DNA from: Pedobacter kyonggii
GTDB taxonomy: Bacteria; Bacteroidota; Bacteroidia; Sphingobacteriales; Sphingobacteriaceae
DNA length: 64,000 nucleotides
Assembly: GCF_004310665.1 (NCBI RefSeq)
Contig: NZ_SIXF01000003.1
Span: forward strand, 187,087-251,086
Direction: 5' to 3'
Positions 9,805 through 18,439 of this stretch are shown here, in pieces; within the stretch, counting starts at the first letter, position 1, and each line of letters starts with the position of its first letter. The position numbers were made by a program, and so were the translations under genes. The notes under the pieces were generated by a model. That model was given only the letters and a program-made list of their open reading frames with translations. It was not told the DNA's origin and made no database searches.

Positions 9805-12800
9805 ATGAGAAAACTTTTACTTTACCAGCTAAAACTGATGGCAAAAAAGAACCTGATTATTTTCTTTTTTGCTTTTCTGACTTTTATGGGCGCTCAGAAA
9901 TCAAGAGCGCAGATACAAACCTTTGTTCATCCGGGTATTGCGCTAAACCAGGCTGACCTGAATCAGTTGAAAGCCAACATTACCCAGGAACCTTGGTTGT
10001 CGGCTTACAACGCATTTAAAAATGACGGCAAGTCTAAGCTAAGCTATGTGATGGCAGGGCCATACGCTACGGTAAGCCGTGCTCCGCACCTAAATAACAA
10101 TGCATGGATAAACGATATGGTTGCTATCCGTAACCTGGCCTTTATGTACGTTTTTACCGCAGATAGTGCCTATGCCCGAAAAGCAACCAATATGCTGGAT
10201 GCCTGGGCAGTTACCAATACCACCTGGGGAGGCATTGAATCTATGCTGGATATTGGCGATTATGCCCAGTATTGGGGGGTAGGAGCAGAAATTCTGCGCT
10301 ATACTTTTCCTGGCTGGACTGCAGCTAATACACAGCATGTAGAAAAATATTTTTCTGAAGTTTTATTTCCAACCTCATTTGTTCCATTTCCGTTGCGCGA
10401 TCAAAACAAGGGAGCTATCCAATTAAAAATTGCCCTCGCAGCATCGGTTTTTTGTAATGATATTACCCGGTTTAACCAGTCGATAGAAGTATACAGGATG
10501 GATGCCGGTGGAGGTATGCGCAACTCGCTGCCCAATGGCGAAGTAGGAGATACAGGCCGCGATGACCACTGGCGTATACAGGCAGCTGCCCTGGCATGGG
10601 GCGCAGAAGTAGCCTACAAGCAGAAGGTAGATATGTTTGCCGAACTTGATAACAGGGTATTGGCTATTGGTGAGCTGTATCATCAATATGCTTTTGATGG
10701 GGCTAGCATGACCTATATCCCCTTTGGCGGTTATGCCAGTTATTGGACCAACTGGGGAATTATGCCGGGAGAAAGGCGTGGCGACATGACCAATATCATT
10801 CATAATGCATATAACAGGCGTAAGGGAATACCTACCCCTCATACCGATAGGATGCGGGCTGCTTTAGGTGGAGCAGGAGGAGATTTCTTGTATCTGAAAT
10901 CATCCGATACTTCTACTGCGGTTATTTTGCCGCCAGTGTTTTATCCTTCAGAGCACGTGCAGCCAGTAAATAACCTAACCAATATTGATATTGGTAACCC
11001 CGGACTGGCAGGCAGCGCATCCTTCAATAACGGGATCTGGACAATAAAAGGTGCCGGAAATTCCACCAGTAATGCCTTCAGTTTTAGCTTTAAAAAAATG
11101 AGCGGCGATGCAGGTCTGGTTGTAAAGGTTGATAATATGTCGCTTACTACCGGAGGCTGCGGTGTTATGATACGCGAATCATTAGCGCCCGGTTCCCCTT
11201 TTTGGGATCTTTTTCTTGGGGCAAATGGCGGTATCGGAAGGCATGGACAGCCCAAAGCCCCCTGGTGGTTAAAAATTGAACGTGTAAACACACGCATATT
11301 TGCATACCACTCACAGGATGGCGTTAACTGGACGAATCTTAGTTGCTGGTATTCAGCAACCGGTTTCCCTGCACAACTGTACCTCGGTTTTTACACCATC
11401 TCTAATAATACATCGTTACATAATACAGCCACGTTCAGTAATGTAGGTTATAGCCAATCTGCACCGGCGGGATCTCCGGAGATTAGCAGTGCTACCACTG
11501 CCACAACTACCATTGGCCTACCCTTCAGTTACAACATCAATGCCAGTGCTAATCCTACAGCTTATAGTGCCAGCGGTTTACCTGCAGGGCTTAGCCTGGA
11601 TGCAGCTACCGGTATAATATCGGGTACGCCTACGGCGCTAGGACAAAGTGAAGTAACACTAACTGCCACTAATACCAGCGGCAGCGGCACTGCAACTTTG
11701 ATCCTGAAAGTGCTCAATAACCAGGCGCCTGTAGCACCCGCTCCGGTTACGGTATCTGTTGTTAATGGTACACAGATCAAACTGAGCTGGCCAGCTTCAG
11801 CCAATGCTACCAGTTATTCGGTAAAACGTTCGCTAACAGCAGGAGGGCCATATACCACTATTCAGGCAGCTATTACCCTCACCAGTTTTACAGATCCGGC
11901 TCCTGCACCTGAAGTAAATAATTATTATGTTATTACGGCATTTACAGGCAATATGGAAAGTGGTAATTCCAGCGAAGTTTTCGCATCTGTGCCTCCAGCA
12001 ATTCCCAGCCGGCCTACAGTAGTTAATCAAAGCGACCGGATCAACCTTACATGGGATGCAGTTTTAGGCGCTGTTTCGTACAAGGTGAAACGTGGTACAG
12101 TAAGTGGTGGCCCTTATACCACCATTGCAACGGTTAGCACTTCCGCCTACGAAGATACAGCTGTTACCAGTGGCAGCCCATATTATTATGTGCTTTCTTC
12201 TGTAGGAAGCACAAAGGAAAGTGCCAATTCACCCGAAAGCTTTGGCGTTCCGGGCGCAAGTTCTTCGGTATGGAGCTCAACACCACTTACAGATTCGTTA
12301 AATCTGGCCAGCAACTGGATCGGAAATGCGCTTCCGGTAAATCCTGCCATATTAACATTCAATGCAACTACAGATTCACTACTGACCAACGATATAAACG
12401 GTATAATAGCATCGAGAATTCAATTTGAAACCGAAGCAAATGCTTATACTATTTCTGGTAATGCTTTAACGTTAAAGAACGACCTGGTTAACAACTCATC
12501 AAATCCCGAAAAATTAACCATGCCTATCATTTTGGGCGGACAATTAAATGTGGCTGCAAAAACAAACAGCATTGAGCTAAATGGCATTGTAAGCGGAACA
12601 GGAAGTTTACTTAAAACAGGAACTTCGGCACTTGTAATGTCTGGGGCAAATACGTATTCAGGTAATACAATTATCCAGGGAACAAGAGGTTATGCCTGGG
12701 GTTCAACTGATGGTATCCAGGTTATGGGTATAGGTACAGGCGCACCGAGTGCTCCAACCAGTGGCCCTTTGGGAACGGGAAAAATCATCATGGAAGGTGG

Positions 12801-15800
12801 TGCGCTGTATACCGGATTAACTACCGAAACGGCCACTTTGTATAACGATATTGAAGTTCCGGCAGGTAAAAGCGGATTCCTTTATGAGCGCCTGGGACAT
12901 TTAAATTTATATGGAAAAATTTCGGGAGGTGGGGGACTATATAATGATGGATCTGATAACTATGCCACTGTTACTCTCTACGGCGATAATAGCGGCTTCA
13001 CCGGGACTTTTATTACCAAACTGCGCAGTGGAAGCCACCGCTTGGCTTTTGCTGCGCCACAATCGGGCAGTGCGAACGCTAACTGGTTATTGGATGCTCA
13101 GGGTACAGATTGCCATCGGATTATGTTTGGTACCGGAGCCCTTGAATTCGGTTCGCTTTCAGGAAGGGGCGGTATCCGCAGTAATGTTGCAGGAACACCT
13201 ATTATCAGGATTGGAGCATTGAATACCAATTCAAATTTTAGTGGAACAATGGCAAATGCAGCTGGTACACTTTCAGTAGAAAAAGTTGGAACAGGAATCC
13301 TAACTTTCTCAGGAAATAGTACTTTTGGAGGAACAACAACTATTTTAAACGGAACATTTTTATTAAATAACGGTTCTGCAGGTACATATAATAGCCCTAT
13401 TATTGCCAAACAAGGCTCGTTAGGTGGAGGTGGAAAAAATACCAGTACGATAACCATCGGTACCGGTTCGGGTACTGGAGCTACATTAGTGCCAGGCACT
13501 GATGGAACCATCGGTACTTTAAGTACAACAGGACTTATTACCCTAAATACGGATGCAACCTATAAAGTTGATGTGAATGGTCCAGCTGCTACGTCTGACA
13601 AAGTGATTGCAGGCGGTGCTTCATTAAACCAGTCAAAATTGGTATTAAATAACCTTGTTTCAGGTTCATTGCCATCGGGTACAAACTTTACTATTTTAGA
13701 CAATACGGGCGCTAATCAAATCAACGGTATTTTCAAGGATCTTCCTGAGATGTCACTTATTTCGGCAGGCAGCTATAATTTCCGTATTACTTATAAAGGA
13801 GGATCGGGTAATGATATACAATTGCTTGACGATAGAACCATTCCCATAACAATTATCAGTGCATTGGCCGATACTGCACTCATAGGCAAGAATTTTTCTT
13901 ATGCGATTACCGCGCTTAAATCACCGACGAGCTTTAATGCCACTGGTCTTCCTGCCGGATTGAGTGTAAATGCTGCTACGGGTGTAATATCCGGAATTCC
14001 AACCGAAGCCGGACTTTTTAATGTTACATTAACCGTTTCAAACGAGACTGGAGCAGATACTGCAACCCTTTCATTAAGGATCCTGAATACTACAGTAGAA
14101 GACGTTCTGGTTGCCTCTGGCGATGCTAAGAGCATCATCGAATGGGATGCTATTCAAAACTTTAGTTATAATGTTAAGCGTTCGGCCACTTCAGGCGGAC
14201 CTTATACCACCATAGCAAATGTAGGCGCTACAAAATTCATCGACACCAATATCAGCAATGGAACTTCTTATTATTATGTAGTTGCAGCGGTTGACAGCGT
14301 AGGAGAAATGCCTTCAAGCGCAGAAGTGCTGGCAACACCAAATGTGGGTCAGTTAACTTACCTGAAATTTGACGAAGCCGGCGGCGTACGGGGGATCGAT
14401 AGCTGGGGAGCTACTCATGGCAGCTTAGCAGCCACAGCAACCCGGAACTCCGGAAAGTACGGAACATCACTTAAACTGGATGGGACAGCTAACGCTTATG
14501 CCACGCTTCCAACAGGAATAGTTAGCACTTTAAATGATTTCACCATTTCGACATGGTTAAAGATGGATGCCAAGACAAACTGGATGCGGGTGTTTGATTT
14601 TGGTACCGGAACCACTAAATATATGTTTTTATCAATTCAGGCAGGAAGTGCCAATGTAATGCGTTATGCCATTAAAAATGGAGGAGCGGAGCAGGTTGTA
14701 AGTTATAATTATACTTTACCGCTCAATACCTGGACCCACTTTGCCATTACCCAATCTGGCAATACTTGCACAATGTATATCAACGGAACTGCTGTTGCTT
14801 CCAATACGGGTCTTACAATAAAGCCTTCTGCTATTGGCAGCACAACGCTGAATTATCTGGGTAAATCGCAGTTTAACGATCCGTTGTTTAATGGTTCGAT
14901 TGACGAATTTAAAATCTACAGCAGGGCCTTAACCGCTGCAGAGATTGCTCAAAATATGAAGGCGGGCCAGAATATTATATTTAATGTACTGGCAGAAAAA
15001 GGACAGGGAGATGCCGATTTTGATCCTGCTGCTACTGCAACATCGGGTCTTCCGGTAACTTATACAAGTTCAGATTTATCGGTGGCTACCATTGTGGATG
15101 GAAAAATACATATTGTAGCTGCCGGAACTTCAAACATTACCGCATCGCAGGCCGGAAATGCAGATTACTTATCAGCACCATCGATAACGCAGGTATTAAC
15201 TGTTAAAAACATACAGACCATAAACTTTGCTGCCATTGCCCCGAAAGTTCTGGGTGATGCTGATTTTGCCCTTGAGGCCGCTGCTTCTTCGGGTATTCCT
15301 GTAAGCTTTAGTAGTTCGGACGAGCGTGTAGCTACAGTTATAAATGGCGTAGCACGCATTTTAAAAGCCGGAACTACGGTATTTACAGCCAGTCAGCCCG
15401 GAAATGAAACATACAATTCTGCCAGTGTTACACAAAACCTGACTATACTGCCTTTAAATTTAAAGGTTTTATCGGCTGATGGTGATAACGGACAGCAATC
15501 GAACAATGTAATCAGGCCAAAGCTAAAGATCGTAAACGGAGATACCATTTCAACCAGTTATAACATACTTACAGCCCGTTATTGGCTTACGGCTGAAAAT
15601 TTTGCAGGCATTAATACCTGGATAGATTATGCCCAGATGGGCAACAGCAAGGTTAAAACCAAATATGTTGCGTTACCTCAGCCAAGAAACGATGCATATG
15701 GCTATATCGAATACAGTTTTGATGCTACCGCAGGAACACTTAGCGCTGGTGCCAGTTCAGGCATTATCGAATCGGGCCTTGCCAACTCAAACTGGGCAAA

Positions 15801-16671
15801 CTTAACCGAAAGTAACGACTTTTCTTATCGTACAGGTTCTACCTACGCTGACAATAGCAAAATTTCCTTATACCGTAACGGAACCCTCATCTGGGGAAAT
15901 GAGCCAGCGCTGATAACCGAATCCAAAAGTGTAAAAGTACTTACAGAGGGTAAAAGTGCTGGAAGCAGCACAATCAGCACCTATTTAAAGCTAGAGAACA
16001 CAGGCAATACTCCAGTAGATTACAAAGATATTTCCATCAGGTATTTCTTTACCCCTGAAAGTGCAGCAGGCCTGAACTTCTGGGTAGACTATGCCAATTT
16101 GGGAGTGTCTAAAATTCAGGGGCAGTTTGTGGCTATAAGTCCGTCAATAGGCACTAATGGTGGTGCATATCTGGAACTGAAAGTAGATTCGAGTGCCGGT
16201 AAGCTGCATCCCTTAAGTGAAACAGGAAACATCCAGTACCGGATTGCCAAGTCAGACTGGTCAGCGTTTAACCAGTTAAATGATCATTCTTACCAGACGG
16301 GCAATTTTGCTGAAAATAACCATGTGTGTGTTTACTACAAGGGAGAATTGATTTATGGCACAGTGCCTACCGGTACAAATAACCAGTTGGCTATTACAGC
16401 ACCGAAAGAATCCAACATTAATTTAGCCAGCAGTATCGTAATTTATCCAAACCCGGTAACAAACAACAGGTTTAATATTACCACAACTGCAAACCTGTTA
16501 AAGAAGGAAGTAGAAGTGAAGTTAGTAGATTTAACCGGGCGCACCGTGTATTCAAAATCTGCGGTTAACAATTCAGGCGATATAGAAGTGCAGTTACAGC
16601 GGCAGATATCTGCTGGGCTTTATATTCTGCTACTTAATAACCAGTATGCAGGCAAAGTGCTTATCAATTAG
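9805..16671 (+). CDS. Giant T9SS-secreted alginate-lyase-like multidomain protein with two CBM3
   Basis: Secreted 2288-residue protein. Order, approximate residues: signal peptide 1-35; Alginate_lyase (PF05426)-like alpha-toroid 36-345 with GDTGRDDHWR and GAEVAYKQ; DUF1349/LamG-like sandwich 388-549; He_PIG Ig domain 557-639 (LPAGLSLDAATGIISGTP); two FN3 domains 641-818 (each with GGPYTTI); a beta-helical region 820-1340 with autotransporter-associated repeats near 929 and 1156; second He_PIG 1346-1429; third FN3 1430-1512; LamG 1514-1719; two Ig-like repeats 1722-1884; two CBM3-like modules 1885-2036 and 2042-2191; type A T9SS sorting domain ~2210-2288 (IYPNPV, AGLYILLL). The fold suggests beta-elimination of a uronate-containing polysaccharide; PL5 or PL38-like relatives are possible, but the substrate is not certain. 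CBM3 modules usually bind cellulose. An export-partner gene lies next to it. Confidence 0.88.
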   Translation: MRKLLLYQLKLMAKKNLIIFFFAFLTFMGAQKSRAQIQTFVHPGIALNQADLNQLKANITQEPWLSAYNAFKNDGKSKLSYVMAGPYATVSRAPHLNNNAWINDMVAIRNLAFMYVFTADSAYARKATNMLDAWAVTNTTWGGIESMLDIGDYAQYWGVGAEILRYTFPGWTAANTQHVEKYFSEVLFPTSFVPFPLRDQNKGAIQLKIALAASVFCNDITRFNQSIEVYRMDAGGGMRNSLPNGEVGDTGRDDHWRIQAAALAWGAEVAYKQKVDMFAELDNRVLAIGELYHQYAFDGASMTYIPFGGYASYWTNWGIMPGERRGDMTNIIHNAYNRRKGIPTPHTDRMRAALGGAGGDFLYLKSSDTSTAVILPPVFYPSEHVQPVNNLTNIDIGNPGLAGSASFNNGIWTIKGAGNSTSNAFSFSFKKMSGDAGLVVKVDNMSLTTGGCGVMIRESLAPGSPFWDLFLGANGGIGRHGQPKAPWWLKIERVNTRIFAYHSQDGVNWTNLSCWYSATGFPAQLYLGFYTISNNTSLHNTATFSNVGYSQSAPAGSPEISSATTATTTIGLPFSYNINASANPTAYSASGLPAGLSLDAATGIISGTPTALGQSEVTLTATNTSGSGTATLILKVLNNQAPVAPAPVTVSVVNGTQIKLSWPASANATSYSVKRSLTAGGPYTTIQAAITLTSFTDPAPAPEVNNYYVITAFTGNMESGNSSEVFASVPPAIPSRPTVVNQSDRINLTWDAVLGAVSYKVKRGTVSGGPYTTIATVSTSAYEDTAVTSGSPYYYVLSSVGSTKESANSPESFGVPGASSSVWSSTPLTDSLNLASNWIGNALPVNPAILTFNATTDSLLTNDINGIIASRIQFETEANAYTISGNALTLKNDLVNNSSNPEKLTMPIILGGQLNVAAKTNSIELNGIVSGTGSLLKTGTSALVMSGANTYSGNTIIQGTRGYAWGSTDGIQVMGIGTGAPSAPTSGPLGTGKIIMEGGALYTGLTTETATLYNDIEVPAGKSGFLYERLGHLNLYGKISGGGGLYNDGSDNYATVTLYGDNSGFTGTFITKLRSGSHRLAFAAPQSGSANANWLLDAQGTDCHRIMFGTGALEFGSLSGRGGIRSNVAGTPIIRIGALNTNSNFSGTMANAAGTLSVEKVGTGILTFSGNSTFGGTTTILNGTFLLNNGSAGTYNSPIIAKQGSLGGGGKNTSTITIGTGSGTGATLVPGTDGTIGTLSTTGLITLNTDATYKVDVNGPAATSDKVIAGGASLNQSKLVLNNLVSGSLPSGTNFTILDNTGANQINGIFKDLPEMSLISAGSYNFRITYKGGSGNDIQLLDDRTIPITIISALADTALIGKNFSYAITALKSPTSFNATGLPAGLSVNAATGVISGIPTEAGLFNVTLTVSNETGADTATLSLRILNTTVEDVLVASGDAKSIIEWDAIQNFSYNVKRSATSGGPYTTIANVGATKFIDTNISNGTSYYYVVAAVDSVGEMPSSAEVLATPNVGQLTYLKFDEAGGVRGIDSWGATHGSLAATATRNSGKYGTSLKLDGTANAYATLPTGIVSTLNDFTISTWLKMDAKTNWMRVFDFGTGTTKYMFLSIQAGSANVMRYAIKNGGAEQVVSYNYTLPLNTWTHFAITQSGNTCTMYINGTAVASNTGLTIKPSAIGSTTLNYLGKSQFNDPLFNGSIDEFKIYSRALTAAEIAQNMKAGQNIIFNVLAEKGQGDADFDPAATATSGLPVTYTSSDLSVATIVDGKIHIVAAGTSNITASQAGNADYLSAPSITQVLTVKNIQTINFAAIAPKVLGDADFALEAAASSGIPVSFSSSDERVATVINGVARILKAGTTVFTASQPGNETYNSASVTQNLTILPLNLKVLSADGDNGQQSNNVIRPKLKIVNGDTISTSYNILTARYWLTAENFAGINTWIDYAQMGNSKVKTKYVALPQPRNDAYGYIEYSFDATAGTLSAGASSGIIESGLANSNWANLTESNDFSYRTGSTYADNSKISLYRNGTLIWGNEPALITESKSVKVLTEGKSAGSSTISTYLKLENTGNTPVDYKDISIRYFFTPESAAGLNFWVDYANLGVSKIQGQFVAISPSIGTNGGAYLELKVDSSAGKLHPLSETGNIQYRIAKSDWSAFNQLNDHSYQTGNFAENNHVCVYYKGELIYGTVPTGTNNQLAITAPKESNINLASSIVIYPNPVTNNRFNITTTANLLKKEVEVKLVDLTGRTVYSKSAVNNSGDIEVQLQRQISAGLYILLLNNQYAGKVLIN

Positions 16672-16695
16672 TCTTTGATTTAATTTTTATCCGTT

Positions 16696-16733
16696 CAGGA
16701 AGGGCGCTTTTAATTGATGCCCTTCCTGTTTTT
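16696..16733 (+). terminator. Rho-independent terminator after the giant lyase gene
   Basis: A perfect 10-bp stem (CAGGAAGGGC at 16696-16705 with its complement at 16719-16728), a 13-nt loop and a run of five T residues lie 25 bp after the stop codon. The gene to the right is therefore probably transcribed from its own promoter. Confidence 0.85.
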
Positions 16734-16869
16734 AAGTATGGCCAGTGGGTATTTTAACTTACCTGTTAAAACTGCTTTGAGAAAGGGAATCCAGTAAAAA
16801 TGCTTTAACGATAATAAGCGCTCATCGAAACTTAATGTGCAATCGATCCACATTTATATATCTAACACT

Positions 16870-18045
16870 ATGAAAATACGATCAAACCAGGTGTCTACTA
16901 AAAAGTGGACTTTATTAATTCTGATTCTTTTGCATCAAGCAGTATCTGCTCAGTCTATAAACGGTATCCAGACAGATGCCAGTGCCAGGAACAATATTTA
17001 CACTGCGGTACCATTCCTATTGATTACGCCACAGCCAAGATCAGGAGCAATGGGAAATGCTGGCGTGGCCCTTGATCCTGATGCCAATTCTACTGTTATG
17101 AATACATCTGCACTTGCATTTCTCACAGAGGGAGATTTCGGTATTTCCTGCTCTTATAGCCCCTGGCTCAAGCAGCTGGCCCCTGATATGAGTATTTCAT
17201 ACCTTAGCGGGTATTATAGGGTGAACCAGCGGAATACAGTATCTGCATCCATTAGGTATTTTTCTATGGGGGATATTAATTTCAGCGACGAAAATTTTCA
17301 GAATCTCGGTGTTTATAGCCCCAGTGAAGCTGCATTCGATCTTGGCTATTCGCTCAGGCTTGGTCCGGATTTCGCTCTTGGCGGAAATGTACGGTATATC
17401 AGCAGTAACCTTTTTGGCGGAGGAACAGTTAATGGAAACAGGGGCTCGGGAAAAGCCCTGGCTGTAGATATTTCTGCTTTTCAGAAATCGGATATAACGC
17501 TGGCAGGCACTCCTGCGGTTTTAAGCTTTGGCCTTAACTTGTCCAATATCGGCACAAAAATGAGCTATCGCAATACTGCCCAGTCTTACTTCCTTCCTGC
17601 AAATATGAAGATAGGATCTGCACTTAAAATAGGCGAAGGCCAGAACAAGCTTACATTATTGCTTGATTTTAATAAACTGATGGCTCCAACGCAGCCAATT
17701 TACGGCCCCGATGGGTATATAGTAAAGGGCCGGGATCCTGACCGTTCGGTGCCATCAGGGATTCTAGGCTCTTTCAGTGACGCTCCAGGGGGCTTTCGTG
17801 AAGAATTAAAAGAGGTTGGCATATCAACGGGCGCAGAAATGAGCTTCAAAGAGACGCTGTACCTCAGGGCTGGTTACTTGTACCAGCACCCCGAAAAAGC
17901 CAATACCTCTTACCTTACCCTTGGCCTTGGAGTCCATTATAGTAGCCTTTCCCTTGATTTTTCATATTTGGTAGGATCGGGTTATAATCCCCTTAGGAAT
18001 ACCCTGCGGTTCGGGATACAAACAAGGTTCAACAGGTTTAAGTAA
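16870..18045 (+). CDS. porV: PorV-family T9SS outer-membrane protein
   Basis: Outer-membrane barrel of the PorV (LptO)/PorQ family, 391 residues. In the T9SS, PorV shuttles folded cargo by its C-terminal signal to the attachment machinery. Evidence: signal peptide to about residue 28 (QAVSAQS), the family-typical N-terminal stretch PQPRSGAMGNAGVALDPDAN, repeated amphipathic strands and a C-terminal RFGIQTRF. The ATG at 16870 gives the signal peptide; an in-frame ATG at 16837 is also possible. It follows a gene for a T9SS cargo and no other T9SS component is nearby, so it may be an extra copy dedicated to that cargo (inference). The genome's main porV would be expected elsewhere, beside porU. 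Confidence 0.88.
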   Translation: MKIRSNQVSTKKWTLLILILLHQAVSAQSINGIQTDASARNNIYTAVPFLLITPQPRSGAMGNAGVALDPDANSTVMNTSALAFLTEGDFGISCSYSPWLKQLAPDMSISYLSGYYRVNQRNTVSASIRYFSMGDINFSDENFQNLGVYSPSEAAFDLGYSLRLGPDFALGGNVRYISSNLFGGGTVNGNRGSGKALAVDISAFQKSDITLAGTPAVLSFGLNLSNIGTKMSYRNTAQSYFLPANMKIGSALKIGEGQNKLTLLLDFNKLMAPTQPIYGPDGYIVKGRDPDRSVPSGILGSFSDAPGGFREELKEVGISTGAEMSFKETLYLRAGYLYQHPEKANTSYLTLGLGVHYSSLSLDFSYLVGSGYNPLRNTLRFGIQTRFNRFK

Positions 18046-18439
18046 ATCTAAATTTAGGTTCTGGGTATATCATTTGGTGTTTATTATCTATCGGGCAGAC
18101 CGTAATAACCTGGTTGAATTTATTAATGCATATTTTAGATGACACCCTTGCCAGAAACTATAAAAAATGAGCGCGCTATTAAGAGCACTGAATTTTTGGA
18201 TAAAAGAATTATAGGTCACTAACTCACAATCATGACTATTGCCAAATTATATTTTTTGCCAGGGATAAAGACGATGAGTTATGAAAGTATAAATTGGATT
18301 TTCATGCTCATAAAATGGAGTTTATAGAGTATTATATAAAGATTTGTATGTCTATAAAATATAACAAAACTACCCCTGCTAACAGAACAAATGTTGCGAC
18401 GATATTTATTATGATATATACCCTTACAAATTAAACCGT
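18046..18439 (+). other. Intergenic region before the GH51 gene
   Basis: About 390 bp of AT-rich sequence between the PorV and GH51 genes. Only a 28-codon open frame (18349-18435) with no recognisable relatives is present. No terminator-like hairpin is visible after the porV stop. It presumably holds the GH51 promoter. Confidence 0.5.

Noticed and set aside
13098-13511. 137-codon open frame antisense to the giant lyase gene, rich in Pro and Val
   Set aside because: It is a shadow of the repetitive Gly/Thr-rich coding sequence on the plus strand; several similar antisense frames occur along the same gene.
11728-14340. Apparent DNA repeats within the giant lyase gene
   Set aside because: They are explained by homologous FN3 and He_PIG protein domains, not by a separate nucleotide repeat element.
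18349-18435. 28-codon open frame just upstream of the GH51 gene
   Set aside because: No recognisable motif, and the length is within chance expectation for this AT-rich gap.
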